A stretch of 64,000 bases of DNA from an uncultured Synergistales bacterium (lineage in GTDB: Bacteria; Synergistota; Synergistia; Synergistales; Aminobacteriaceae): NCBI GenBank assembly GCA_905233565.1, contig CAJOCL010000001.1, positions 62,001 to 126,000 on the forward strand. Reading direction: 5' to 3'. Position numbers and translations under genes: made by a program. The notes under the pieces were generated by a model. It was not told the DNA's origin, did no database searches, and worked only from the letters and a program-made list of their open reading frames with translations. Of the stretch, positions 1 to 8,642 are shown piece after piece. Position 1 is the first letter of the stretch. Each line of letters opens with the position of its first letter.

Positions 1-1477
1 CGTCAAGCGTAAAATCTTTTACTTCATCCCCGACTCTGCGAATTATTTTCTCACCTCCTCTCAAAAATGTTGTGTATGCTTTCATTGAACATTCAACAGC
101 CGGCACAAATTCATCACCGCGATATTCGAGAGTTTCAGCCCTATCTATAGAACTTTCAATAACTGCTGCAGGAACTTCATAATTTTTTGCGAGTGATTTT
201 ATTTGAGGGACTGTGAAATATTTTTCAACTTTATGACGCTTGATTATGTCATTAAATAATTTTTCACGTTCGTTTCTTCCGGGAGCTTCAAAGAATACAC
301 TGAATAAAAATCTTCTCATGATTGACGGGTGAATATGATCAACGTGATTCGTTATCCAAATAACATGATTTTTAGGCCTCTCAAGCAGAGTAGTGAGCCA
401 TAATTTATCTTTGCCGTTTTCCTGTTGAGAATCTCTAAGGCTTGTATCTAAAATTTTTTCAGCCTCATCGACAACAACAAAACTTCCCGGATGTTTTGAA
501 GCTATATTCAAACATGCTATTACTGATGTAGCCGAAGCAAATACTTCATAGTCTCGTACATTTATTGTAAATGCTTTAATGCCAAGAGCTTTTGAAAGGC
601 TGCGGGCGAAAGTTGTTTTGCCTGTACCCGGAAGGCCGTACAGCATTATATGGACAGGAGCAGAACTTTTTGACTTCAAAAGACGGACAATATAATTTAA
701 TTCATCTTTTTTGATACTAAAATTTTCAAGCGGTAAAGTTTCACCTTTCATTTGAATGCAGAATAAATTTTGCGGATCAATTTCAGGTTGCTCAAAAATC
801 TTTATTATTGTGTCATCAAAACGAACTCCCTTGTCATTAAAACGAACTCCATTTCCGCCTTGTATTCCTGTGAAGACTTGTAAAATTTTACAAGTCTCAA
901 GTTCATTTATGGCATTGTCAAGTCTGAAGATATTCATGTTTAGAATGCACGCAAGAATTTTTTTGTTTCGTGGTCTCCATACATCAATAACATTACCAAA
1001 CCAATTGTCAGTATATAAATTTGTCTCGTATATATACGCAAACTCCAAAAAATCCAAAGCGTCATTACTTAAACCGAAAAATTTTTCAAATTTTTTCCGA
1101 ATAACCTCATAATTTTTAGCATCAGAAGTTTTGTATTTTGAAATTTCTTCGCAGATTTTCAATGCCTGTGTCATGATAAAACTTCTAACATAGGGGCATT
1201 CATCAGCAGCTTCAGATAATTCTCTGCTTAGCGCATCATGGTGGCGGTATCCTTGAACTTGATAAAGCAGCTTAAGAGCTTCTTGTTTTTCCGGAATATC
1301 ACGTTCACCTTTTACATTGTTAATTACATTACGCAACAAGTGTCTTAAATTTCCGCCCATATTATCAAGATATTCAAAAAAACGACTACCGACCTCGTCA
1401 GCCGTAAAATATTTTGCCCTTAACAATCTTGCCATATATAAAGCCGCTTTAGCATCTTCATATAAAATCTCACTCAT
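1..1477 (-). CDS. AAA+ ATPase, C-terminus cut by window edge
   Basis: The reverse strand is open for 492 codons from an ATG at 1477 to the left edge, so the C-terminus is missing. The start has AAGGAA 4 nt upstream, and an in-frame stop lies just before it. A Walker A motif GLPGTGKT lies near residue 280, a Walker B motif (VVVDEAE) near 332, and a sensor-1/SRH-like stretch with paired arginines (IMRRF) follows, as in classical AAA+ ATPases. The first 270 residues resemble nothing I recognise and are probably a helical recognition domain. The AAA module suggests remodelling or disassembly of a protein complex; the target is unknown. No partner gene is visible on this side of the edge. Confidence 0.85.
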   Translation of the reverse strand, partial: MSEILYEDAKAALYMARLLRAKYFTADEVGSRFFEYLDNMGGNLRHLLRNVINNVKGERDIPEKQEALKLLYQVQGYRHHDALSRELSEAADECPYVRSFIMTQALKICEEISKYKTSDAKNYEVIRKKFEKFFGLSNDALDFLEFAYIYETNLYTDNWFGNVIDVWRPRNKKILACILNMNIFRLDNAINELETCKILQVFTGIQGGNGVRFNDKGVRFDDTIIKIFEQPEIDPQNLFCIQMKGETLPLENFSIKKDELNYIVRLLKSKSSAPVHIMLYGLPGTGKTTFARSLSKALGIKAFTINVRDYEVFASATSVIACLNIASKHPGSFVVVDEAEKILDTSLRDSQQENGKDKLWLTTLLERPKNHVIWITNHVDHIHPSIMRRFLFSVFFEAPGRNEREKLFNDIIKRHKVEKYFTVPQIKSLAKNYEVPAAVIESSIDRAETLEYRGDEFVPAVECSMKAYTTFLRGGEKIIRRVGDEVKDFTLD

Positions 1478-1582
1478 TATTTCCTTATCCCCATCAATTT
1501 TTTTATTGAGTTTTATTTTACGGAAATAATACGCAAGTATAAGGTGTAGAGTTTTTTTCAATAAACTTCACGGCACTACGCT

Positions 1583-2209
1583 TTAATACGGATTATTCTC
1601 GGCCTCCTGCCTGTAACGCCTGTATATATCTTTTATCGTCTCCATAGGATTCCCTGTTCTTGAATTATTTATAACGGGGTCATGTCCTGCCTTCATTCTC
1701 AATAAAACGTAACAAAATTCGGGGTCGCTGTCATCGTTCCTCGTATCCCTCTGCATGAACTCAAGGTAATAATCAACGGGCTGACTTGTTAATTTTATTG
1801 TCTGTGATTTCTTTTCCGGATTCTCTTCTGAGTCAACCTCAATAACTTCTCCTTTTGAGTCAAATATTCTCACTGAATAAACATGATCTCCGCCCCAGTC
1901 CGATATTGTTACGATATTTTCTTTTGCCGTTATTTCCACCGGGTCTTGAGGATTAAGCAGGGCAATTTCACGTGTCGGGATACTTCCGCGCTTTACGGGT
2001 ACTGCTGAACGGACATGGCCGGTAATTGTAATATCAGGAATGGGCGAACCGTCAAGATTAACGCCGTCATTTTTGCTGACATAGACGTAATCATTACCGC
2101 CCTTAATCTCCGAAACATTATCTAATGCAGCATAAGGCGGTATAACATCAGCATGACAGAAACTGAATGACGAAATAACAAAAATAACAGCGCATAAAAA
2201 TTTTTTCAT
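1583..2209 (-). CDS. Secreted protein of unknown function
   Basis: 208 residues. The N-terminus is a clear Sec signal peptide: MKK, a hydrophobic core, then a CHA-like cleavage site near residue 20. GGAGG sits about 11 nt before the ATG. The mature part is polar and mixed charged, with no transmembrane segment and no domain I recognise. It ends with a stretch rich in Arg, Tyr and Glu. It is the last gene of a minus-strand run after an antiporter and a J-domain protein (18 nt gap), so it is probably co-transcribed with them. Envelope location is inferred from the signal peptide only. Confidence 0.75.
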   Translation of the reverse strand: MKKFLCAVIFVISSFSFCHADVIPPYAALDNVSEIKGGNDYVYVSKNDGVNLDGSPIPDITITGHVRSAVPVKRGSIPTREIALLNPQDPVEITAKENIVTISDWGGDHVYSVRIFDSKGEVIEVDSEENPEKKSQTIKLTSQPVDYYLEFMQRDTRNDDSDPEFCYVLLRMKAGHDPVINNSRTGNPMETIKDIYRRYRQEAENNPY

Positions 2210-2227
2210 GTGAAAATAACCTCCAAA

Positions 2228-3151
2228 CTATAATAATTTTTTTGCCCACGCCCTGACAGCAGCAGAAGAGTGATTTTCAAGTTCTGAAAGCCTCTTCCTG
2301 TGCTGTGAGGCAGATTTAGGAAAATGAGTTCTTATTGCTCCCAATAAAGGGACAAGAATACGAGCATCATCTGACGCTAATAATTTGCGAATTACTCCTG
2401 AGTTCATGATTTTCCCCGCCGGCCAGCGTCTTAATATAACTGCGGCATTATCGGGCAGAACATGAAGCAGCATACTTTCCATGACATTAGCATCACTGCC
2501 GATTAAACTTATTATAAGACCTGCAGGGAAATTTTTTGCGTTTGCGGCCGTGTCTAATGCTATCAGCTTTCTTGTTGTATCGTCAAAAGGCAATGTTCCT
2601 GCAATATCCGCTGTTGTTCGGTCAATTTCAGGGCGTTTCAGGATTTCAGTTAATGCCTTGCGAAATTCAACGCGGTTAGCAAATGACGCTGAATGTTTGA
2701 GAGCAGCGTTAATAACTTTCGGTTTTCCTGACTTCATCCGCAGAATTATCGCCTTCATGTCTGAATTGTCTGTGCCTGAATGATTATTGATATATTCCTT
2801 GAACTCCGCTTCATATTTCGTGAGTATGTCATCAATTTTTGCCGATAACTCTTCACGTTCCGCGTCAGCTTTCCTTTTCTGTTCGGCACGTTCTGCCATG
2901 AATTTTTCGTGTGCTGAAAGATTTTGAGTGAGTGCCGCTAATTCCTCAGGCGCAATATTTTTCAGCAGTGTATAAGCCCCCGTAACCTGCTGAAATCTGT
3001 AATTGCTTTTCTGACCCGTAACATCGGGGTGAAGTTCACGTGCTAATTTTCTGAATGCCGAGTGAATATCGTCTAATGTAGCTCCGGCATTAAGTCCCAA
3101 TGTTCTGAGACCGGCGATTATTTCTGCATTGTCTATGTTATTCTCACTCAT
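2228..3151 (-). CDS. J-domain protein with HEAT-like C-terminus
   Basis: 307 residues. An N-terminal J domain (about residues 10-65) carries the HPD tripeptide (ELHPD) that stimulates DnaK ATPase activity. A charged, probably coiled-coil stretch follows (about 80-130). The C-terminal half is made of short helical units with Leu/Ala periodicity and an ending (SSAAVRAWAKKLL) typical of HEAT-like repeats. It has no glycine/phenylalanine linker and no zinc-finger domain, so it is not the general chaperone DnaJ. It is more likely a specialised co-chaperone that brings a client to DnaK. Its ATG shares one base with the stop codon of the upstream antiporter gene, which indicates translational coupling. 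Confidence 0.8.
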   Translation of the reverse strand: MSENNIDNAEIIAGLRTLGLNAGATLDDIHSAFRKLARELHPDVTGQKSNYRFQQVTGAYTLLKNIAPEELAALTQNLSAHEKFMAERAEQKRKADAEREELSAKIDDILTKYEAEFKEYINNHSGTDNSDMKAIILRMKSGKPKVINAALKHSASFANRVEFRKALTEILKRPEIDRTTADIAGTLPFDDTTRKLIALDTAANAKNFPAGLIISLIGSDANVMESMLLHVLPDNAAVILRRWPAGKIMNSGVIRKLLASDDARILVPLLGAIRTHFPKSASQHRKRLSELENHSSAAVRAWAKKLL

Positions 3152-4323
3152 TATACGTTTGAATATTGTTTTTTCAGGCAGATAGGCGTTACAATCGAGC
3201 TTACAAGGATCATAAGTATTACGGCGGTGAAATAGTCAGCCGTCAGCAGTCCGAGAAGCAAGCCCTTCTGAGCCGTTATGAGTGCCACTTCTCCGCGTGT
3301 CATCATGCCTGTACCGACCTTCAGAGAATCGCCCGTGTTGAAGCCCATAAATTTCGCGCATATCCCGCAGCCTATTACTTTTGAGACGAGAGCAACGATA
3401 ACAAAACAGATACTGAACATTAAGAAGCGTGTATCCATAGCTGCGAAACTCGTTTTAAGCCCTATACCCGCAAAGAAAACTGGAGCAAAAATCATATAAG
3501 AGCTTATATCGATTCTGCGTTCGATATAATCCCTGTCTGCAATATTGCAGAGAATTACTCCTGCTACATATGCGCCGGTTATGTCTGCAATCCCGAAATA
3601 TGTTTCAGCTAAATAAGCAAGCAGAAAACAGTAGCACAAACTCGTTATAGGTACCCGCCTGTGATGTGAATATCTTCCGTCAAGCCACGACATAACTTTA
3701 TAGACTACAAAGCCCGTTGCTATTGCACCTGCAAAGAAAATGACGACTTTTAACAGAACGGTCAAAACGCTTTCAGATTCACTCTGTCCGCTCAATCCCG
3801 TTACAATCGTAAGTAGAATTATTCCAAGTACGTCATCAATGATTGCTGCGCTTACAATTGTTGTCCCGACCGTTTCGGACAATTTGCCGAGTTCTTTCAA
3901 TGCTGCAACGGTAATGCTGACTGAAGTTGCCGACATTATTGTTCCAAGAAATAAACCTCTCATGAAACGTTCTGAACCCGGTTCGTCAAAACCGTAAAAC
4001 GACATGAATAAAACCGTACCCATTATTAACGGAACAATTACACCTGAGCAGGCGATGAGAGTAGCTTTCAGGCCTGATTTTTTCAGTTCCTGAAGGTTAG
4101 TTCCAAGTCCGGCCTCGAACATCAGCATAATTACACCCAGTTCTGCCATTATTCTCAAAAACTCAGACTCTACGACAATTCCTAGAACTGCAGAACCGAT
4201 TACCAGACCCGCAAGAATTTCCCCTACTACTTCAGGAATGCCGAACTTTTTACCGATTATGCTGAAAAGTTTTGCAGTAAATAAAATCACTGCCAAGTCA
4301 AACAAATATTGAACATTACTCAT
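3151..4323 (-). CDS. Cation:proton antiporter, CPA2 family
   Basis: 390 residues, almost entirely hydrophobic, with about 11-12 predicted membrane helices. Signature stretches include the helix-2 region PEVVGEILAGLVIG and the central AAIIDDVLGI, whose paired aspartates are the ion-binding site of Na+/H+ and K+/H+ exchangers of the KefB/NapA type. No C-terminal TrkA-N (RCK) nucleotide-binding domain is present, so it corresponds to a membrane-only CPA2 protein. AAGGG precedes the ATG. It is the first gene of the minus-strand operon with the J-domain and secreted proteins. Whether it exchanges Na+ or K+ cannot be told from sequence. Confidence 0.88.
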   Translation of the reverse strand: MSNVQYLFDLAVILFTAKLFSIIGKKFGIPEVVGEILAGLVIGSAVLGIVVESEFLRIMAELGVIMLMFEAGLGTNLQELKKSGLKATLIACSGVIVPLIMGTVLFMSFYGFDEPGSERFMRGLFLGTIMSATSVSITVAALKELGKLSETVGTTIVSAAIIDDVLGIILLTIVTGLSGQSESESVLTVLLKVVIFFAGAIATGFVVYKVMSWLDGRYSHHRRVPITSLCYCFLLAYLAETYFGIADITGAYVAGVILCNIADRDYIERRIDISSYMIFAPVFFAGIGLKTSFAAMDTRFLMFSICFVIVALVSKVIGCGICAKFMGFNTGDSLKVGTGMMTRGEVALITAQKGLLLGLLTADYFTAVILMILVSSIVTPICLKKQYSNV

Positions 4324-4347
4324 TATTTATGCACCCTTCATTATTAC

Positions 4348-4381
4348 TGACTGATTGTTTTTGATTATAGACCTTCAGTCA
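4348..4381. repeat. Inverted repeat between antiporter and rpsO
   Basis: TGACTGA (4348-4354) and its reverse complement TCAGTCA (4375-4381) flank a 20-nt spacer. On the minus strand the spacer contains a perfect TATAAT (4364-4369). The position fits a regulatory site over the antiporter promoter, but no matching -35 box at standard spacing was found. Confidence 0.3.
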
Positions 4382-4509
4382 ACTTTCTTACACAAAAAAC
4401 TTGCCTGATGTGTTAATATATTCAGGCTTACACTCAAGGCTTAGAATATGGCTCTCTGGATTGGCTTTATTCTCAGCTCTGAAGTATTTTACAGGAGGTT
4501 TTTTCGTTC

Positions 4510-4776
4510 ATGATCCAGAAAGAAAAGAAACAGAATGTTATCGCCGAGTTCAAAACTCACGATACGGATACCGGCTCGCCTGAAGTACAGGTAGCAATAC
4601 TCACCGAACGCATCAGGGAATTAACGGAACACCTGAAAGTTCACAAGAAAGATTTCCATTCGAGACGCGGACTTTTGAAAATGGTCGGTTCAAGAAGAAG
4701 GCTTCTGCGCTACCTGATGAACAAGGACTTCAACAGATACCGTTCACTTATTGAGCGTTTAGGCTTGAGACACTAG
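4510..4776 (+). CDS. rpsO: 30S ribosomal protein S15
   Basis: 88 residues, the normal bacterial S15 length. It has the family signatures DTGSPEVQ near residue 20, the [11 protein letters not shown] stretch that contacts 16S rRNA helix 22, and the C-terminal [11 protein letters not shown]15 is a primary 16S rRNA-binding protein of the small-subunit platform. A strong AGGAGG lies 11 nt before the ATG. It heads a short ribosomal unit with rpmE 15 nt downstream. In many bacteria S15 represses its own mRNA through a leader structure; the 186-nt leader here could hold one, but I could not identify it. Confidence 0.98.
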   Translation: MIQKEKKQNVIAEFKTHDTDTGSPEVQVAILTERIRELTEHLKVHKKDFHSRRGLLKMVGSRRRLLRYLMNKDFNRYRSLIERLGLRH

Positions 4777-4791
4777 GAGGGAATAATAAAC

Positions 4792-5019
4792 ATGAAAAAA
4801 GGCATTCACCCCGAGTATCAGGAATGCAAGGTTACATGTGCATGCGGAAATACCTTCATTACACGTTCAACAATGAAGGAAATCCGCGTGGGAGTCTGCT
4901 CAGCCTGCCACCCGTTCTATTCGGGCAAAAAAGGCAGAGTTCTGACAGAAGCAGGAAGGCTCGAAAAGTTCCAGCGCAAGTACAAAGGCGTAAACTACGG
5001 CCAGAAAACGGAAGTATAA
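4792..5019 (+). CDS. rpmE: 50S ribosomal protein L31, zinc form
   Basis: 75 residues. The zinc-binding type of L31 (C+) is indicated by cysteines in CAC near residue 16 and CSAC near 37, followed by the conserved HPFY(S/T)G stretch. L31 bridges the two ribosomal subunits. AGGAGGG lies upstream in the 15-nt gap after rpsO. A rho-independent terminator starts 16 nt after the stop, so rpsO-rpmE form one short unit. The intact cysteines imply that zinc-limitation replacement by a C- paralogue, if present, would be encoded elsewhere. Confidence 0.97.
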   Translation: MKKGIHPEYQECKVTCACGNTFITRSTMKEIRVGVCSACHPFYSGKKGRVLTEAGRLEKFQRKYKGVNYGQKTEV

Positions 5020-5034
5020 AAAAAATGACTTTCA

Positions 5035-5061
5035 CGGGGGCTGAAAGATGCTCCCGTTTTT
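5035..5061 (+). terminator. Rho-independent terminator after rpmE
   Basis: CGGGGGC (5035-5041) pairs with GCTCCCG (5050-5056) through one G-U pair around an 8-nt loop, followed at once by TTTTT. It ends the rpsO-rpmE transcript and lies before the thyX start chosen at 5079. Confidence 0.75.
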
Positions 5062-5078
5062 GTTATGAGAATAATGAA

Positions 5079-5768
5079 ATGGATGTAATATTATTATCAT
5101 ATACACCTGAGCCGGACGCTTTAGTCGCCGCAGCAGCAAGAATTTGTTACAGAGATATAACGGCCTCAGAATTATTGCACGGCGAGGAGCAGAAATTATC
5201 ACGCAAATTAATCGCCGAATTATTTTCAAGCGGCCATATGTCAACATTTGAGCATGTTTCTTTCACGTTCGGTATTGACGGATTGAGCCGGGTATCATCT
5301 CATCAGTTAGTCAGGCACAGGGTGGCAAGTTTCAGCCAGCAGAGCCAGAGATATGTAAAAATGACTGATGACCCCGACGCGGTAATCATACCCCCTTCAA
5401 TTCAGGATAACCCGGAGGCACTTAGGCTTTACGCTGAAGCCGTAAGAAAATCTCAGGAAACTTACAGGGAATTATCAGGAATGGGAATACCGAAAGAGGA
5501 CGCGAGATTTATACTTCCTCACGGTCATTCAACGCGTCTGGTGATGACAATGAACGCAAGAGAACTGCACCACTTTTTCAGTCTCAGGCTTTGCAGACGC
5601 GCTCAATGGGAAATTCACGAACTTGCACGGAAAATGTTAATACTGTGCCGCGAAAAAGCTCCCGTGTTATTTGAAAAAGCAGGGCCGGGCTGTATTTACG
5701 GGAAATGCGGCGAGGCAAGAACCTGCGGAAAGCCTTACAAAGATATGGAGGAATTATTATTTGTATAA
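5079..5768 (+). CDS. thyX: FAD-dependent thymidylate synthase
   Basis: 229 residues from this start. ThyX makes dTMP from dUMP using methylene-tetrahydrofolate and FAD/NADPH. The ThyX signature RHR..SFSQQS.RY is present near residue 79, as is the dUMP-binding C-terminal region LRLCRRAQWEI. The frame is open further upstream into rpmE, but homologues start close to LLSYTPEP and the rpmE terminator occupies 5035-5061, so ATG 5079 is preferred; its ribosome binding site is weak. The gene overlaps the next one by 8 nt. This enzyme replaces ThyA, as is common in anaerobes. Confidence 0.95.
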   Translation: MDVILLSYTPEPDALVAAAARICYRDITASELLHGEEQKLSRKLIAELFSSGHMSTFEHVSFTFGIDGLSRVSSHQLVRHRVASFSQQSQRYVKMTDDPDAVIIPPSIQDNPEALRLYAEAVRKSQETYRELSGMGIPKEDARFILPHGHSTRLVMTMNARELHHFFSLRLCRRAQWEIHELARKMLILCREKAPVLFEKAGPGCIYGKCGEARTCGKPYKDMEELLFV

Positions 5769-6699
5769 TTTGCTGAAGAAATTAAATTTATGTTTCTTAA
5801 TCGTAATAAATCTTTTTGCTGACGATTCAGAAGATAAAAAAATCCCTGTAGGCGGTCAGGCAGTAATTGAGGGCGTTTTAATGAAGGGCAAAAATTTATG
5901 GGGTTTGGCCGTCAGGAAACCTTCAGGGGATATATTCAAAGAAAGCTGGCCGCATTCATCGCGTACTCAGAGAATGCCTTATAAACTGCTTTTCATTCGC
6001 GGAGTTGTGATAATGTGCGAGATGATGGCTACGGGATTCAAGGCGTTATCCCGTTCTGCTGAAATTGCCCTCGAAGAAGAAAACGAAAAAATGACGTTCA
6101 AAGATATATTATTGTCGGTACTGCTTGCCGTCTTTGCTGTCGGCGGATTGTTCATAGCACTGCCTCTATGGCTTGCGGGAAAAATCGCAGTAACTCCGCT
6201 TTACGTAAATATAACTGAGGGAGTTTTGAGGGCAATAATATTTATAGGCTATGTTGCAGTTATAGGATTATGGAAAGATATACGCGAAGTCTTCAGGTAT
6301 CACGGAGCAGAACACAAGACGATTAATGCCTTTGAACACGGGCTGAAGATGACACCCGAAAATATTATGACGTGTTCAAGAATACACCCGAGATGCGGTA
6401 CTTCATTCCTTTTAATTGCCGTAATCGTCAGCATAATTATATTCTCACCCATAAAAACTTTAATCGCCGGTGAAAGTTTCATTCTTCAGGTACTCGCAAG
6501 GATAATATTAATCCCTGTCGTAATAGGAATATCGTACGAAGTTATACGGCTTGCATCAAGAACGGGAAAAATCGGCTTCTGCATTATTGCGCCGTTCCTC
6601 TCGCTTCAATTCCTGACGACAAGAGAGCCGAATATCAAACAGGCAGAAGTAGCGTTAATTTCACTTGATACCGCAATGAACGGAGGGATAATACAATGA
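5761..6699 (+). CDS. DUF1385 integral membrane protein (YqhQ-like)
   Basis: 312 residues. It carries the DUF1385 hallmark GGQAVIEGV(L/M)M near residue 30 and the later YHGAEHKTINA(F/Y)E and HPRCGTSF motifs. About four to five membrane helices lie in the middle and C-terminal parts. TTG 5761 is taken as the start because GGAGG lies 9 nt upstream and overlaps the end of thyX; the residues before it belong to the thyX coding region. DUF1385 genes commonly sit between rpmE and prfA in Firmicutes-like genomes, as here. The biochemical role of the family is not established. Confidence 0.85.
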   Translation: MYNLLKKLNLCFLIVINLFADDSEDKKIPVGGQAVIEGVLMKGKNLWGLAVRKPSGDIFKESWPHSSRTQRMPYKLLFIRGVVIMCEMMATGFKALSRSAEIALEEENEKMTFKDILLSVLLAVFAVGGLFIALPLWLAGKIAVTPLYVNITEGVLRAIIFIGYVAVIGLWKDIREVFRYHGAEHKTINAFEHGLKMTPENIMTCSRIHPRCGTSFLLIAVIVSIIIFSPIKTLIAGESFILQVLARIILIPVVIGISYEVIRLASRTGKIGFCIIAPFLSLQFLTTREPNIKQAEVALISLDTAMNGGIIQ

Positions 6700-7775
6700 A
6701 CATAGAACCGAAATTACAGGCAATCGAACAGGAATACGAGGAAACGGGAAAGAAGTTAGCTGATCCGTCAATCGCTTCAGACCCTAAAGAATTACAGATT
6801 TTAGGCAAAAAACGCGCACAGCTTGAACCTGTTGTCGAAAAATATCAGGAATACAAGAACGCCCAGAAATCAATAGCAGAAGCAAAAGAATTGCTTAAAT
6901 CAGGAGATTCAGAGCTTGAGGCTTTGGCACGTGAGGAGATTGCGGAGCTTGAACCGAAAATCGAGAGTTTCACGCATGATTTAACACTTCTGCTTTTACC
7001 TCAGGACCCTAACGATGACAAGAGCGTTATTATTGAGGTCAGGGCAGGAACGGGCGGAGATGAAGCTACACTTTTTGCGGCCGACCTTTTCAGAATGTAC
7101 GTGAGATTCTGCGAACGTCAGCGGTGGAAAATTGAAGTTATTGACAGCTCAACGAATACGGCAGGAATCGGCGGATATAAAGAAATAGTTTTCAGAATAG
7201 ACAGCAGCGGAGCTTACAGCAAAATGAAATACGAGTCGGGAGTTCACAGAGTGCAGAGAGTCCCCGTAACTGAGGCAAGCGGACGCATTCACACAAGCGC
7301 GGCAACTGTTGCGGTTCTGCCGGAAGCTGATGATGTCGAAGTCGAAATACGCCCCGAAGACCTGAAGATTGACACTTACAGATCAAGCGGTGCAGGAGGG
7401 CAGCACGTAAACATGACTGACAGCGCAGTGAGGATAACACACCTTCCGACCGGCATTGTCGTAACATGTCAGGACGAACGCTCACAGATTAAGAACAAAG
7501 CCCGCGCAATGTCATATCTTAAAACAAAACTTTATGACCTTGAGCAGCAGAAGCAGAGCAGTGAACAGGCAAGCGAACGTAGGGGAATGATAGGTTCAGG
7601 CGACAGAAGCGAACGCATAAGGACTTACAATTTCCCTCAGAACAGAATAACGGATCACCGCATTAATTTAACTTTGTACAAACTTGAAAGCTATTTGGAC
7701 GGCGATTTGTATGAAATGATTGATGCAATGCTGCTTGCTGAACAGACACAGAAACTTCAGAATCTTGAAGGTTAA
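6696..7775 (+). CDS. prfA: Peptide chain release factor 1
   Basis: 359 residues, the usual RF1 length. The GGQ tripeptide that triggers peptidyl-tRNA hydrolysis sits at about residues 234-236 in GAGGQHVN. The anticodon-like motif is PVT, the RF1 form that reads UAA and UAG, rather than the SPF of RF2. Its ATG overlaps the TGA of the DUF1385 gene, showing coupling. The downstream neighbour is prmC, the methyltransferase that modifies this GGQ glutamine, a widely conserved pair. No frameshift is seen. Confidence 0.98.
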   Translation: MNIEPKLQAIEQEYEETGKKLADPSIASDPKELQILGKKRAQLEPVVEKYQEYKNAQKSIAEAKELLKSGDSELEALAREEIAELEPKIESFTHDLTLLLLPQDPNDDKSVIIEVRAGTGGDEATLFAADLFRMYVRFCERQRWKIEVIDSSTNTAGIGGYKEIVFRIDSSGAYSKMKYESGVHRVQRVPVTEASGRIHTSAATVAVLPEADDVEVEIRPEDLKIDTYRSSGAGGQHVNMTDSAVRITHLPTGIVVTCQDERSQIKNKARAMSYLKTKLYDLEQQKQSSEQASERRGMIGSGDRSERIRTYNFPQNRITDHRINLTLYKLESYLDGDLYEMIDAMLLAEQTQKLQNLEG

Positions 7776-8574
7776 TGATTACATAAAACGCTTGGAGCAT
7801 TCAGGCATTCAAAACGCAAAGCAGGAAGCATTGTGGCTGATGTCTCATGCTCTGGGCGTAAGTCATTCAGAAATTTTTGCACACCCTGAATTTTTGCCTT
7901 ATGAACAGTCAGTTATTAATGCAGCAATTTCACGGCGCGAAAACGGCGAGCCATTGCAATATATTCTTGGAATTGAAGATTTTTACGGGCGTTCATTCAG
8001 CGTCGGTCATGGAGTTTTAATCCCGAGACATGATACTGAAACGCTTATCGAAGGCGTTAAAAAATGCTTTAATCATGATGATGATTTCAAATTCCTTGAC
8101 TGGGGTACCGGCTCGGGCTGCATCGCTGTAACTTTACTTCTTGAATTTCCCAAATCTTACGGATATATGCTTGACATAAGCGATGACGCGTTAAAATATG
8201 CACGTGAAAATTTATCGCGTTACAATCTCATTAACAGGTCAGAAATTATCAGCAGGATTAATTCTGCACATATTGACATGATTATAAGCAATCCGCCGTA
8301 TATCCCTTCAGGCGAAATTCAGGGGTTAATGCGTGAAGTTAAAGATTATGAGCCTCATTCGGCACTTGACGGGGGATCTGACGGAATGAAATATTACCGT
8401 GAAATTTTTGACCTTGCAGTTAAGATATTAAAGCCTAAAGGGTATATAATTTTTGAGACCGGCAATATTAATCAGGTTAATGAAATTGAAAAAATGAATA
8501 ATAATTTTGAAGCCTATTGCAGAATTTTTGATGACGGTAATTTTCCGAGATGTCTGGTACTGAGAAGGGAATAA
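7765..8574 (+). CDS. prmC: Release factor glutamine methyltransferase
   Basis: 269 residues from TTG 7765. PrmC N5-methylates the glutamine of the GGQ motif in release factors. The NPPY substrate-binding signature is present (SNPPYIP, near residue 172), as is the SAM-binding motif LDWGTGSGCIA; an N-terminal helical domain contacts the release factor. The start is uncertain. TTG 7765 overlaps prfA by 11 nt and gives an N-terminus like homologues, while TTG 7720 or ATG 7723 would extend it about 15 residues inside prfA. Neither has a strong ribosome binding site, so translation probably depends on coupling to prfA. Confidence 0.93.
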   Translation: MKVNDYIKRLEHSGIQNAKQEALWLMSHALGVSHSEIFAHPEFLPYEQSVINAAISRRENGEPLQYILGIEDFYGRSFSVGHGVLIPRHDTETLIEGVKKCFNHDDDFKFLDWGTGSGCIAVTLLLEFPKSYGYMLDISDDALKYARENLSRYNLINRSEIISRINSAHIDMIISNPPYIPSGEIQGLMREVKDYEPHSALDGGSDGMKYYREIFDLAVKILKPKGYIIFETGNINQVNEIEKMNNNFEAYCRIFDDGNFPRCLVLRRE

Positions 8575-8600
8575 TTATCGCTTAAAATATATAACAGCAC

Positions 8601-8628
8601 AGATAAAGCATAGAAGATAAAGCATAGA
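8601..8628. repeat. 14-bp tandem duplication upstream of fliY
   Basis: AGATAAAGCATAGA occurs twice head to tail (8601-8614 and 8615-8628), just before the AAGGAAAT ribosome binding site of fliY. The copies are identical. Confidence 0.9.
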
Positions 8629-8642
8629 AAGGAAATAGATAA

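Noticed and set aside
4824-5078. Extended N-terminus of thyX reaching back into rpmE
   Set aside because: It overlaps rpmE in another frame and crosses the terminator at 5035-5061; homologues begin near 5079.
7192-7485. 97-codon frame on the minus strand within prfA
   Set aside because: Cys/Arg-rich antisense frame of a well-conserved gene, no ribosome binding site.
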